From Xenopus tropicalis (Eukaryota; Chordata; Amphibia; Anura; Pipidae), in contig NC_030677.2 in the NCBI RefSeq assembly GCF_000004195.4, positions 198,485,872-198,549,871 of the forward strand: a stretch of 64,000 bases of DNA, given 5' to 3'. Both the position numbers and the translations under genes were made by a program. Positions 1-11,910 of the stretch are shown piece by piece (the first letter of the stretch is position 1; each line of letters starts with the position of its first letter). The notes beneath the pieces were generated by a model. That model worked only from the letters and a program-made list of their open reading frames with translations, searched no databases and was not told the DNA's origin.

Positions 1-1287
1 TAGCTCTCAGTACAAGTGAGGGAATACAGGGGTAGGGGAGATAGCTCTCAGTACAAGTGAGGGAATACAGGGGTAGGGGGGATAGCTCTCAGTACAAGTG
101 AGGGAATACAGGGGTAGGGGGGATAGCTCTCAGTACAAGTGAGGGAATACAGGGGTAGGGGAGATAGCTCTCAGTACAAGTGAGGGAATACAGGGGTAGG
201 GGAGATAGCTCTCAGTACAAGTGAGGGAATACAGGGGTATGGGAGATAGCTCTCAGTACAAGTGAGGGAATACAGGGGTAGGGGAGATAGCTCTCAGTAC
301 AAGTGAAGGAATACAGGGGTAGGGGGGATAGCTCTCAGTACAAGTGAGGGAATACAGGGTTATGGGAGATAGCTCTTAGTACAAGTGAGGGAATACAGGG
401 GTAGGGGAGATAGCTCTCAGTACAAGTGAGGGAATACAGGGTTATGGGAGATAGCTCTCAGTACAAGTGAGGGAATACAGGGGTATGGGAGATAGCTCTC
501 AGTACAAGTGAGGGAATACAGGGGTAGGGGGGATAGCTCTCAGTACAAGTGAGGGAATACAGGGGTAGGGGGATAGCTCTCAGTACAAGTGAGGGAATAC
601 AGGGGTATGGGAGATAGCTCTCAGTACAAGTGAGGGAATACAGGGGTAGGGGAGATAGCTCTCAGTACAAGTGAGGGAATACAGGGGTAGGGGAGATAGC
701 TCTCAGTACAAGTGAGGGAATACAGGGGTAGGGGGGATAGCTCTCAGTACAAGTGAGGGAATACAGGGGTAGGGGGGATAGCTCTCAGTACAAGTGAGGG
801 AATACAGGGGTAGGGGAGATAGCTCTCAGTACAAGTGAGGGAATACAGGGGTAGGGGAGATAGCTCTCAGTACAAGTGAGGGAATACAGGGGTATGGGAG
901 ATAGCTCTCAGTACAAGTGAGGGAATACAGGGGTAGGGGAGATAGCTCTCAGTACAAGTGAAGGAATACAGGGGTAGGGGGGATAGCTCTCAGTACAAGT
1001 GAGGGAATACAGGGTTATGGGAGATAGCTCTTAGTACAAGTGAGGGAATACAGGGGTAGGGGAGATAGCTCTCAGTACAAGTGAGGGAATACAGGGTTAT
1101 GGGAGATAGCTCTCAGTACAAGTGAGGGAATACAGGGGTATGGGAGATAGCTCTCAGTACAAGTGAGGGAATACAGGGGTAGGGGGGATAGCTCTCAGTA
1201 CAAGTGAGGGAATACAGGGGTAGGGGGGATAGCTCTCAGTACAAGTGAGGGAATACAGGGGTATGGGAGATAGCTCTCAGTACAAGT
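1..1287. repeat. 41-bp minisatellite, about 31 copies, LINE-derived
   Basis: The unit tagctctcagtacaagtgag + ggaatacaggggtaggggaga is repeated every 41 bases from the window edge to 1287, so the array probably continues to the left. Variants (gggtatggg, ggttatggg, aggggggat, gaagga, ctcttag) mark individual units. The order of variants in units 1-16 recurs in units 17-31, an offset of 655 bases. The last unit runs without a break into 'caagttgatccaggg', the 3' region of a frog LINE, so the unit is probably amplified LINE sequence. No gene is seen here. Confidence 0.95.
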
Positions 1288-1470
1288 TGATCCAGGGACG
1301 GCTCCGATTGCCATGTTGGAGTCAGGAAGGAATTTTTCCCCTCTGCGGCAAATTAGAGAGGCTTCAGATGGGGTTTTTGCCTTCCTCTGGATCAACTAGC
1401 AGTTAGGCAGGTTATAGATTGCATTATGGTTGAACGTGATGGAGATGTCTTTTTTCAACCTAACGTCAAC
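1283..1470 (+). mobile_element. LINE 3'-end fragment
   Basis: The segment contains 'ttgatccagggac', an 'aaggaatttttcccctctg' stretch and a terminal 'gatggagatgtcttttttcaacc' block. This resembles the 3' end of a common Xenopus non-LTR element, and similar 'cttgatgga...cttttttcaacc' ends occur at 6360-6395. No coding remnant is visible. Confidence 0.65.
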
Positions 1471-1647
1471 AGCATTAAATTAAACTTGGCTCAGGGTTGG
1501 CTTTCTAGTAAAGTGAATCATTTGAGAAATGTGGACTATGCAGATGGTCACATTCAACTCAGTGAGAAAAACCTCATGATGTAGCTCATGAAAACTCAGT
1601 TGAAGTTTATGGGGGAAATTTGGAATTTTTAGAAGATAAGTACTTAT

Positions 1648-1871
1648 TGGGGCATATTTATCAAAATGTGAGTATAGAGTTTAATACATAAAAACTACCC
1701 CATGTTCTATTTATTTCTATGGGATTTTTAGAAGTGTATTTATCAAATGGAGAATTCTAACTTTCACCCATTGATAAATACGCTACTAAAAAGCCAATAG
1801 GAATGAATAGAACATGGGTGAGTTTTTGTGCATTAAACTCTAAACTCACATATTGATAAATCTGCCCCATT
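1648..1871. mobile_element. Fold-back miniature inverted-repeat element
   Basis: The ends are inverted copies: 'tggggcatatttatcaa' at the left and 'ttgataaatctgcccca' at the right. Inner parts also pair, for example 'acccatgttctatt' with 'aatagaacatgggt'. The whole 224-bp segment can fold into one hairpin. It has no coding capacity and is typical of Xenopus non-autonomous DNA elements; the superfamily is not assigned. Confidence 0.8.
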
Positions 1872-2483
1872 GTGTAATAAAATCTGGCTATAAATTTCAC
1901 AAGAAAACCTTCTCATGGTTCATCTAATAAAAACTAATTTGAAATCTATGGGGAAATCCAGGACATGAACTGAGAGAAATGTTTTAAGATGAAATTGACT
2001 GATAAACAGAGTAGCAGAATGGAACAGTGACCTAATATATATATAGATATGGTTTTTGGCTTTGGCTGCTATAAACATCTTCAGTCAGTTTTCAGACTGG
2101 AAAGTAAAAGAAAAGACCTCACCACAATTAGTAAAAAAAAAAAAAAAATTATGAAATTGGCAATTACTTATTCACTTGCTCATGGGAAACTTTCTTTTTT
2201 CTGTTAAATCTTATCTGATTATCTTTTGCTACATAAGTTCTGCTTTTTGCCCTGTATAATAGCAGTACATTACACCACAAAGATATTTTTTAAAAAAACT
2301 TCTAGCTGTTGAAATATTCAAATATAATACACAATAGCCATAATATATATACATGTATGCATATAAAATATATTCATATATATGGTGCTTAGTGATGTTA
2401 ATTGGGTCACATTACTTATTGCAAAATGATATACCCCTTCCGTTAACTGCATAAAATCTCATGAGGCTTGTGCCTTTGTATGA

Positions 2484-2710
2484 TCATGAACGCTCCTGTG
2501 ATCTCCTTTGGAGATACACAAAATCCACTATTTTAGGATCCACCTGAACCCCAAATCCTTTGCAAAAGATTTGGTCAAATACCGTACCGAAACGGTTTGG
2601 CCAGAAACATGGATTCGGCCAAATCCGAATCCTGCTGAAAAATCCAAATCTCCAACGGAACCCTGTATTGGGTGCATCCCTAATCTTATAATTTACAGAA
2701 GGGTGAAAAT
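2484..2710. repeat. Dispersed repeat fragment (probable)
   Basis: The stretch is rich in 'ggattcggccaaatccgaat'-type words and ends 'gggtgcatcccta'. Related 'ttggccaaatac(t/c)gagtcctc' words recur at 49280-49380. Open frames on both strands follow from this composition and have no gene-like features. The rest of 1872-2990 holds AT-rich DNA, an A-run near 2133 and nothing else recognised. Confidence 0.4.
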
Positions 2711-2994
2711 GATTCAATTTATGATTACAAAAGCAATAATAAGGCTCATTTGCAAACTGAAGTGCAAAGTGCTAAAATAGACACAAAACTGTTCCTGCTT
2801 AGATGCCATTTACAAAGTTATTGATCCTCTACACACTCCTTATATCTTTCATGCAGCTTAACGTGTCCAGATTTTGAGAGTGAATTAGGCCACAACTCTT
2901 TTGTCCGTTTCCGAACTAAACCGACCGAAGGTCAAAGCCAATGTTTGCAAACCAAACAGCAATATAAATCCAGTGCTAACCTTCATGCTTCAAC

Positions 2995-4254
2995 CCCCCA
3001 GAACACATAACAGAATAAATGCAGAATCGGTTTCAGGTTTAATGCCACAAGAAGGTAAGAAAGCAGTATGAACAAGGTGCCAGCATCACGATTAATGGCC
3101 CCAATATGCAAAGCAAAATAAATGCCAGTGCATGTCTCCAGATCTCTAGAGAATGGTATTTTTCCTCTAATTTAAGCACAGTTTTTGCCATAGAATTCAT
3201 TAGCATTTTCATGTGATTAAATGTGAAATAAGGTTTTCTCATTGAATTGCATCTGGCTTTGGCAAAATCTGAAATTGAATTAGGCAATGAGCTTTTCTTG
3301 TCAAATTAAATCTGACCCTAAAGTTCTAAATTCACATTTAATGCCCTCAAAAACATAACAGTAGAAGTGCAGCGCCACTGTCCTATTTAATGCCCCCAGA
3401 ACATAAAGCAAAATAAATACAGAGCGAATTTAATGCCGCCAGAATACAAAGCAGTACACATGCAGTGCCAACTTCATATTTAATGCTACCAGAACACATA
3501 GCAGAATAAATGCAGTACCACTTTCTTGTTTGCTGTCCCTAGAGTGCCTACAAGTAGAAACGTAGTGCCAGCTTAATATATTTATGTATATATGTATAAA
3601 ATGCCCCCAGAACACATAACAGAATAAATGCAGAATCGGTTTCAGGTTTAATGCCACAAGAAGGTAAGAAAGCAGTATGAACAAGGTGCCAGCATCACGA
3701 TTAATGGCCCCAATATGCAAAGCAAAATAAATGCCAGTTCATGTCTCCAGATCTCTAGAGAATGTTATTTTTCCTCTAATTTAAGCACAGTTTTTGCCAT
3801 AGAATTCAATAGCATTTTCATGTGATTAAATGTGAAATAAGGTTTTCTCATTGAATTGCATCTGGCTTTGGCAAAATCTGAAATTGAATTAGGCAATGAG
3901 CTTTTCTTGTCAAATTAAATCTGACCCTAAAGTTCTAAATTCACACTTAATGCCCTCAAAAACATAACAGTAGAAGTGCAGCGCCACTGTCCTATTTAAT
4001 GCCCCCAGAACATAAAGCAAAATAAATACAGAGCGAATTTAATGCCGCCAGAATACAAAGCAGTACACATGCAGTGCCAACTTCATATTTAATGCTACCA
4101 GAACACATAGCAGAATAAATGCAGTACCACTTTCTTGTTTACTGTCCCTAGAGTGCCTACAAGTAGAAACGTAGTGCCAGCTTAATATATTTATGTATAT
4201 ATGTATAAAATGCCCCCAGAACACACAGCAGAATAAAAGCAGTGCCAACTTCTT
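2995..4254. repeat. 609-bp tandem duplication of a 'cagaacacatagcagaataaatgcag' repeat
   Basis: Sequence from about 2995 to 3602 is repeated almost exactly at 3603-4211 (offset 609), and a third copy starts at 4212 and is cut by a miniature element. Each copy contains degenerate sub-units of the form 'taatgcccccagaacacata' followed by 'gcagaataaatgcagtgcc'. Remnants of the same family continue at 5505-5650. Short open frames on the minus strand are duplicated with the repeat and are not gene-like. Confidence 0.9.
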
Positions 4255-4262
4255 CTTAACTG

Positions 4263-4664
4263 TAGTGATGAGCAAATCTGTCCCGTTTCGCTTCCCTGAA
4301 AAATTTGTGAATCTTAAAATTTATGAAACGGTGAAAATGTCGCACAACTATTCTTTTGACGTCCGCAACAATTCTTTTGTCACCCGCAACTATTCTTTTG
4401 ATGCACGCGGCTATTATTTCGATGTGCAACTTTTCTTTTGTCGCCCACGACTATTCTTTTGCCGCATGACTATTCTTTTGCCGCCCGTGACTATGTTTTT
4501 GCCGCCCGTGACTATCCTTTTGACGAGTGACTATTCTTTTGACGCCTGCAACAAATGTTTTCGCTGCAAATAATTCCATCCGTTTCGCGAAACAATCCGC
4601 CAATGGCGAAATGCTGAAATTCGCCGCGAATCCATGCCTGCCGAAACATTTCGCTCCATCACTA
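4263..4664. mobile_element. hAT-like miniature element, TAGTGATG family, copy 1
   Basis: The 402-bp element begins tagtgatgagc and ends catcacta as an inverted copy. It is flanked by a perfect 8-bp duplication, cttaactg, at 4255-4262 and 4665-4672. The 8-bp duplication points to the hAT superfamily. The interior carries many 'attcttttg(a/c)cgcc' sub-repeats. It is inserted into the 609-bp repeat family. Related copies lie at 24766 and 33423. Confidence 0.85.
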
Positions 4665-4717
4665 CTTAACTGTCCCCAGAAAGCAGTGCCAGCATAATAT
4701 ATATATATAGATATATA

Positions 4718-5494
4718 CCGTATTTTCCGGCGTATAAGACGACTTTTTAACCCAGAAAAATCTGGGTTAAAGTCGGGGGTCGTCTTATACGCCGGGTACT
4801 TGCTTGCAGGGCCCCCCCAGCATCCTCCACCACCCCTCCCGCTCGCCTGATTCATACAGCTTTAAAGGGAACAGCTTTATCCACCACCCCTCCCGCTTGC
4901 CTGCTGCTTCCTCCGGCTGCTTAGGTTGCGCCCCGTGCGCGCTGACGTGACGCGTTTGCACAGGGCACAACCAATAAAATTAACTGCTGACCCCTTTAAA
5001 GCGTTACAGACTCATTGGTGGTCAGCGGTTAATTTTATTGGTTGCGCCCTGTGCATATTACGTTTAAAGCCGGATGAAGCAGCCGGAGGAAACAGCCGGA
5101 CACAGCAGGGGTGGTGGAGGACACTTGGGGGAGCTGAAGTATGTGGGGGAGGATGTTGGGGGGAGATGAAGTATGTGGGGGAGGATGTTGGGGGGAGATG
5201 AAGTATGTGGGGGAGCTGAAGTATGTGGGGGAGGATGTTGGGAGGAGCTAAAGTATGTGGGGGAGGATGTTGGGGGGAGCTGGAGCATGTTGGGGAGGAC
5301 GCTAGGGGGAGCTGGATGATGTTGGGGAGGATGCTAGAGGAGCTGGATGATGTTGGGGAGGACGCTAGGGTAGCTGGATGATGTTGGGGAGGACGAGCTT
5401 TAGGACGCTGCGGGGGGGAGATTGAGGATATTTTAACTGCAAAAGTTGGGGGTCGTCTTATACGCCCAGCCGTCTTGTACGCCGGAAAATACGG
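4718..5494. mobile_element. Non-autonomous TIR DNA element with internal hairpin and minisatellite
   Basis: The ends ccgtattttccggcgtat and its inverse (gtacgccggaaaatacgg) bound a 777-bp element in a TA-rich target. Inside are a nearly perfect 35-bp inverted repeat (4958-4992 with 5020-5054) and a G-rich minisatellite of roughly 33-bp units, 'gtgggggaggatgttgg', at 5104-5400. No transposase is encoded. The superfamily is not assigned. Confidence 0.85.
4958..5054. repeat. 35-bp internal inverted repeat
   Basis: Arms 4958-4992 (gcacagggcacaaccaataa...) and 5020-5054 (...ttattggttgcgccctgtgc) pair with two mismatches around a 27-base loop. Each arm contains an ATTGG/CCAAT word. It lies in the middle of the 4718-5494 element. 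Confidence 0.85.
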
Positions 5495-5756
5495 TATATA
5501 TAATGTCCGCCAGAACACATAGCAGAATAAAAGCAGTGCCTATTTCTTCTTAACTGCCCCCAGAAAGCCTTCAAGAATAAATGCAGTGCCATCTTAATAT
5601 GTATATGTATAAAATGCACCCAAACACGTAGCAGAATAAATGGCAATTTTGTGATCAATGCAGAAGTGCAGACTACTGAATGCAGTACCTATCTTGTATC
5701 ACAAGAGCAGTACTGTGTCCAAAACAATGTTTTTTTTAATGTATTCTGCAGCCATC

Positions 5757-6411
5757 TCAAGGGATGAGGACATAATTTTGCCCCTTTATAGGTCCCTGGT
5801 AAGGCCTCACCTTGAGTATGCAGTGCAGTTTTGGGCTCCAGTCCTTAAGAAGGATATTAATGAGCTGGAGAGAGTGCAGAGACTGCAACTAAACTGGTTA
5901 AGGGGATTGAAGATTTAAGCTATGAGGTTAGACTGTCGAGGTTGGGGTTGTTTTCTCTGGAAAAGAGGCGCTTGCGAGGGGACATGATTACTCTGTACAA
6001 GTACATTAGAGGGGATTATAGGCAGTTGGGGGGGGGTCTTTTTTCCCATAAAAACAATCAGCGCACCAGAGGCCCCCCCTATAGATTAGAGGAACGGAGC
6101 TTCCATTTGAAGCAGCGTAGGGGGTTCCTCACGGTGAGGGCAGTGAGGTTGGGGAATGCCCTTCCTAGAGATGTGGTAATGGCAGATTCTGTTAATGCCT
6201 TTAAGAGGGGCCTGGATGAGTTTTTGAAGAAGCAGAATATCCAAGGCTATTGTGATACTAATATCTACAGTTAGTATTACTGGTTGTATATATATAGTTT
6301 ATGTATGTGAGTGTATAGATTGGTTAGTATAGGTTGTGTGCTGGGTTTACTCGGATGGGTTGAACTTGATGGACAATGGTCTTTTTTCAACCCTATGTAA
6401 CTATGTAACTA
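5757..6411 (+). mobile_element. CR1/L2-like LINE, 3' fragment with ORF2 C-terminus
   Basis: Frames across 5765-6270 encode the C-terminal end of a non-LTR reverse transcriptase, with [17 protein letters not shown], then [15 protein letters not shown], then [19 protein letters not shown], and a stop after NIQGYC. A stop and frame break near 5915 make it a pseudogene. The untranslated tail ends 'gaacttgatggacaatggtc' followed by two ATGTAACT units at about 6395-6410, the usual 3' terminus of this frog LINE. The 5' portion is missing. Confidence 0.85.
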
Positions 6412-6555
6412 TCTGCAAGACAACTGATTTGCGTGTGTATCTGTAATGACATTATTAGCACCATGTGGCAGAATTGATACCAATTGCACACAAAGTAATT
6501 TAGGAAAACTTGCATGGACACTAATTTGCCCCTGCATTGGTCAATTATGTGAAAG

Positions 6556-6781
6556 CAGGGCCGGAACTAGGGGTAGGCAGAAGAGGCAGCTGCCTAGGGT
6601 GCAACGATTGAGGGGCGCCAGGCAGGAGCCTCTCCTGCCAACCCCTAGTGCTACTTTGTCATTGCCTCCGCCGCTTGTCATTAGCGGCGGAGGCAATGAC
6701 CGATCTAATCGCCCGCCCCCCCCTGGGCAGAGTTGGCCGACCGGGTTGCCTAATGCGCCCAGTCGGCTTGGCCCGCCCCTG
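6556..6781. mobile_element. hAT-like miniature element with 8-bp TSD
   Basis: A 226-bp element begins cagggccgga and ends cccgcccctg. It is flanked by the perfect duplication tgtgaaag at 6548-6555 and 6782-6789. The interior has a GC-rich palindrome around 6664-6698 (cctccgccgct...agcggcggagg). Overlapping short open frames are not genes. Confidence 0.85.
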
Positions 6782-6899
6782 TGTGAAAGTTGTGGCATGT
6801 GCTATTTTGTGGTTGGCGGCTATATTACATTGTGGGTAGAAAACATGGAGATTTGCATCCCAATTTTGCACTTTGCATCAGTTAAGTGAATGAGCCTTA

Positions 6900-7263
6900 G
6901 AGGCTGATTTATTTATACTCGGGCCTCCGGCTTTGAGCATTCATTTCCTAAAACCACATGTGAATTCCTAAACTCACTGATTTATTCAAATTTGAAAACA
7001 ATTAATCTTGAAAATGTGTAAAATAGAAAACAATGATGGGATTAACTTCCCCTTGAAACTGGGTGAAATAGAAAAAATGATGGGATTAATATCACCGAAG
7101 TTGAAAAAAAATCTAAACCTAAAACCTGCAGAACTTTTTATTTTTTTTGACGGGGAAAAAACCAATCGGTAACAAGCTAAGATATTAGGTTGCAGAAACC
7201 ACGTGTGAGTTTAGGAACACAATGCTTGAGCCTGGAGGCTGGAGCATTAATAAATCAGGCTCT
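6900..7263. mobile_element. Miniature inverted-repeat element
   Basis: The terminal inverted repeats are 'gaggctgatttatt' and 'aataaatcaggctct'. Further inner pairing exists: 'aaaccacatgtgaattcctaa' at 6952 against 'accacgtgtgagtttagg' at 7198. No coding sequence. From 7264 to 7963 I see only AT-rich DNA; this probably includes the il7r 3' untranslated region. Confidence 0.7.
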
Positions 7264-7963
7264 TAATGTTGCTTAGCTAAAATGAAATGAGTCATTGGAT
7301 CTCTATAAATGCAGCAGGCTTCTATAGCATGAAATTCTAACACAGAGCAATTTTCAAAAAGATGTAAACATTCTTTGGTTTTAGTAACCCATAGCAGCCA
7401 ATCAGAATTTCGCTTTCATTATTTTATACACAGTTGACCGATCAGAGCTTGTTGCTAATTGGATACAAGGCGTTCCTAGTCAGAAGGATACCACTTATTT
7501 TGTGAAATTCCCCTGTCTGTTACAGTGAATATAACTGACCTAGGATTACTCCTCATACATTATATAGGATATTACATTATACTCATACATTGTATAGGAT
7601 AGTAACCCTTACTGAAGATCAATAAGTATCTATGGTTACCTTACAAATCTTTGGCCTTTAATAGAGACATTGACTTGTTGTCTTCCGGTCTGTATATAGT
7701 CACAAACTCTTCGATGACTTGTCTCTAAGATTTATGGTGTGGGAAAAAAAAAATTAATGTGAGGTGATACCATAAATTCTGCTGTTTGCCTCACAGATTG
7801 TGCGTGTTCATAACCTGAGCTGACAAACCATTCTAACACCTTGTTGCAAACCATTTCCACTTTTTTTCCTTTTCTTGTGACATTATAGATCCAGTGACAT
7901 CACTACAAGGATCCCTGTCACAAGGCCTGCTGGGTACTGATTAAGAGTATACAATAGTGGGGT

Positions 7964-8464
7964 CTAGTTTACAGTACTACCAGGCGTTTTGAAGGCTGCC
8001 ATTGAAATGTAGGCTTCTTCATGACGTAATGGTTTTATTGTGATCATTGTCGGCTTTTCTTCATTTGAATAATGTGGTAAGCCAAAGGAAAATATGGTGG
8101 ATGGGTTACTTGGTTCATTCTTGTTGACAGAGGAGCCCCCACATGAATGAGATGGAACATTCTGGGTTACTATAGGGATGCTTTGCAAACAACTGATATG
8201 CATCCCATTGACTAGGCTGTTGGGTAGAAAACTCTGGTTCTCAAAGTGAGATAATGCTTCAATATCCACGCACGGCAATCGGCCATGTTCATCCAAAAGA
8301 ATATGATTTTCTTCCCCAGAACCACCTTGTTTTGCACAAGTTTTGTTATTTACTTCATGCGAAACACTGAAACAGTCTTCCTTGTGTTCCTTTGCCTTGA
8401 TGTCATCAACTTTATTAATAAGAATATCTTCAAAAAGGCTTGGGTTAAAACTGATGTGATGGAG
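7964..8464 (-). CDS. il7r: il7r exon 8: cytoplasmic tail and stop
   Basis: After the acceptor gtcttttag|CTCC come 166 codons and TAG at 7966-7964. The start [20 protein letters not shown] aligns with human FNPESF...VDDIQA. The tail has only two tyrosines: Tyr419 (PHYSNE) and Tyr439 in HEEAYISM, which matches human EEAYVTM, the STAT5 and PI3K docking site. Human has a further tyrosine close to the C-terminus that is absent here. No AATAAA is evident within 300 bases; an ATTAAA lies on the minus strand at 7663-7658. Confidence 0.93.
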   Translation of the reverse strand, partial: LHHISFNPSLFEDILINKVDDIKAKEHKEDCFSVSHEVNNKTCAKQGGSGEENHILLDEHGRLPCVDIEALSHFENQSFLPNSLVNGMHISCLQSIPIVTQNVPSHSCGGSSVNKNEPSNPSTIFSFGLPHYSNEEKPTMITIKPLRHEEAYISMAAFKTPGSTVN

Positions 8465-11400
8465 CTAAAAGACAAAAAGTTTGAAATCCCTTTAGATGCA
8501 CTAATTTGTCCAGGAAATAGACAAGACCACTGAAAGTACCGCACAGAAAGTTAATGATAAAATTCAGGAATATTGTCCCAGAACAATATTTGTACTTGGA
8601 TAAGGAACTGGCTGAAGGATAGATTACACAGAGTGGTACTAAATGGAACATTTTCTAATTGGACCAGTGTGGTTAGTGGAGTACCGCAGGGGTCAGTCCT
8701 TGGTCCTTTGCTTTTTATTTTGTTTATTAATGACCTGTTTATTTTTGCTGATGACACTAAATTGTGCAAAACTATAAGTTCCATGCAGGATGCTGCCGCT
8801 TTGCAGAGCGATTTGGGAAAACTGGGCAGCAAACTGGAAAATTATGTTCAATATTGAAAAATGCAAAGTTATGCACTTTGGTAGAAATAATATAAACGCG
8901 AACTATCTACTGAATGGTAGTGTGTTGGGGGGATCCTTAATGGAGAAGGATCTAGGGGTTTTTGTAGATAACAAGTTGTCTAATTCCAGGCAGTGTCATT
9001 CTGTGGCTACTAAAGCAAATAAAGTGCTGTCTTGTATAAAAAGGGCATTGACTCAAGGGATTAAAACATGATTTTGCCTCTTTATAGGTCCCTGGTAAGG
9101 CCTCACCTTGAGTATGGGGGGCAGTTTGGGGCTCCAGTCCTTAAGAGGGATATTAATGAGCTGGAGAGAGTGCAGAGACTGCAACTAAACTGGTTAAGGG
9201 GATGGAAGGGTTAAACTATGAGGTTAGACTGTCAGGGTTGGGGTTGTTTTCTCTGGAAAAGAGGGGAGGGGACATGATTACTCTGTACAACTACATTAGA
9301 GGGGATTATAGGCAGATGGGGGGTGTTTTATTTCCCATAATAACGATCAGTGCACCAGAGCCCCCCCCTTTAGATTAGAGAAACGGAACTTTCATTTGAA
9401 GCAGCGTGCAGTGATTTTTGTACGGTGAGGGCAGTGAGGTTAAGGAATCTATATTGATGCACTACTTTTGTGCAGTATTGTGCAATGCGTATAATGGCAC
9501 TGAAATTCTGAGAGGAAAATGCCTTGTGGGGAAAAAAATCATGGTGGGTTGCACTAAATGTTTGTGTGCTCTTTGTAAATGAGGCCCAGTAACTAACAGT
9601 ATTGCAGTATGGTACAGCCAAACGAGAGCTCTTTGGGATCTGTTTTATGCTGTGTCACCAAACCACCTACCTCTTGTGGCTTCTTACATAACTTTTCCAG
9701 TGTGTTTTTGTGGTTTGGAATCTCTGGCCACACAATAGGTTTTATTCTGAAAAAGGAAAAGGGTATAAAGAAAACAGCTTTATTCACAGTAAACAAAAAC
9801 GTATTTCATGTCCAGGATTCCTTCTGTCTTGCCTTTAGGTCTGAGAAATAGATACCACACAGATGCAAGAAGTTACAATTTAGGGATTGACCTTATCCAC
9901 AATTCAGTTTGGTATTTTAACAAATCCCTGTACTGTGCAGGATTGGATGTGGTTGAATTGTAAAAATTCAGCCAAACTGAAGCTGAATGCTTATTTGTCA
10001 ATTTTCGCAGCTTTTAGATGGCAACATTTTACATTTGAGTTTTTGGTTTTTTTTGCGCTTAATAAATACCAGACATTTGAGTTTTCAAAACATAACTGGA
10101 ATGGAGTTTTTGAAGGGCCAAAAAAAAAAAAAAATCCAACTCTACAGTTGATAAAGCACCCCCTTGTCTAGTGGGAAGCTCCATCCCTTTTGCTTTCTTA
10201 GCACTCCTTTCACTGACTTTAATGACCTCAAAAAGATGCCTACAGGGCATGCTCACTGCCTCTGCTCCAATTAAAATCAAGCAGACATGTGCAGTAGGCC
10301 CCTTTTTGAGGTCATCATAGTCAGAGAGAGGAGGAGGATTCAGAAAGCAAAAGGGGGAAGGGCTTCATGCTTGGCAAGGAAGTTAGTAAAAGAGCCGCAG
10401 TTCAGCTGCTTGTAATAGAGATACAAAACAAATCTCATGCAGGGAGAAAGGTTTGTTATTTGTGGGTCTGTATAAAGTAATTTTAGGGGATTTTTAAAAT
10501 AAAAGGCTTACATTCCTACACTTCCTAGCCGGTCCTACTATTGGAAACACACATTTGAAGGTGAAGTTCACTTTTAAAGTATCTTTTTGTATCTTAGGTG
10601 TACCTACTGCATTCTAAAAAGAACTGTTCATTTTGTCTTTATTATTTATTGTGTATTGGTTTTTGAATGTTTCGACTTCTGCCTCCTTACAGCCTAAATT
10701 GTATTGGTTCTATATTGGTTGCTGGGGCTTCGATGTTATCCCTATTCCTATTTTTAAATGCTTATCAACTATTCATCTTCTTTCCCCCTGCTTGCTATTG
10801 TAATTAACCCTTTCACACAAGACCAGATGTTGCCTACGCCATACTAAAAGTTCATTTTAAGTGAACTTCTCCTTTACAGGTCATATAGGTAACGGATCCA
10901 GGGCATGGATCCCTAGTGGGGCAGTAACTTACAGAAATATATAAAGCATACATACCTGCTTTTCCAGCACAGGGTAATGATAAAGATCCCAGCTAAGCAC
11001 AGAATGAAACTAATGATAGCCAATGTAATCACCAGTGTGTTTTCACCTGCCAATGGACACAGACATTTTAGGGCATTTCTGTATAACTTGCCCAAGCATG
11101 GCCAAATAATATGACAATAAAGGAGGGAGGAGTAGGATGCACAATATTCACGTTTTACCTGTATCTGGGCTGTTTATGAAGGTGGTATTAAGACGGGCAG
11201 TTCCACTCCATGAACTCCAGGGGCCGCTAAAATAATCCCCATAAGGCTGCACTCGGACTCTCGCCTCATAGGTTGCAGAGGGCTCGAGCTTTCCCTCTGG
11301 AATATTTAATGCATTTTGAGCAGTTTTTGTACACTGAAACCAAAACAAACAAAAAAAACCCACTGATGTTAGGAACCGTGGTAACATAAGAGGAACAATT

Positions 11401-11859
11401 TTTAGTACAGGTATGGGATCTGTTATCCAGAAACCTGTTATCCGGAAAAGCTCCAAATTATGTGAAGGCCATCTCCCATAGACTCCATTTTAAATACATA
11501 ATTCAAGTTTTTAAAGCTTCCTTTTTCTTTGTAATAATCAAACTGTAATCTTGTATTTGAGCCCAACTAATATATAATGAATCCTTTTTTGGAGGCAGAA
11601 CAATCCTATAAGATTTATTTAATGTTTAAATGATTTTTTAGTAGACTCAAGGTATGCAGATCCAAATTACAGAAATATCCCCTTTCCAGAAAACCCTAGG
11701 TCCCAAGTATTCTGGATAACAGGTCCCATATTTGTACACCAAAAAGATGGGATGCTTACAAAAAAGAAAGGGCTTCAATTGTGGAATCTTGGTCATTTAC
11801 AAACTTTGTTGTTGAATTAAAATGCATTTGTTGGTTTGTTATTACTTTAATATATATAT

Positions 11860-11910
<51 letters not shown>

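Noticed and set aside
1..1287. CRISPR-like regular repeats
   Set aside because: Units are contiguous with no unique spacers, in vertebrate DNA; it is a minisatellite.
5012..5518. 168-codon open frame on the minus strand rich in Pro and Ser
   Set aside because: Translation of the G-rich minisatellite inside the 4718-5494 element.
6446..6889. 147-codon open frame on the plus strand
   Set aside because: Most of it spans a miniature element with target duplication at 6556-6781.
1..7963. Search for capsl exons downstream of il7r, expected from mammalian synteny
   Set aside because: No EF-hand-like exon with splice sites was seen; the gene may lie beyond the window.
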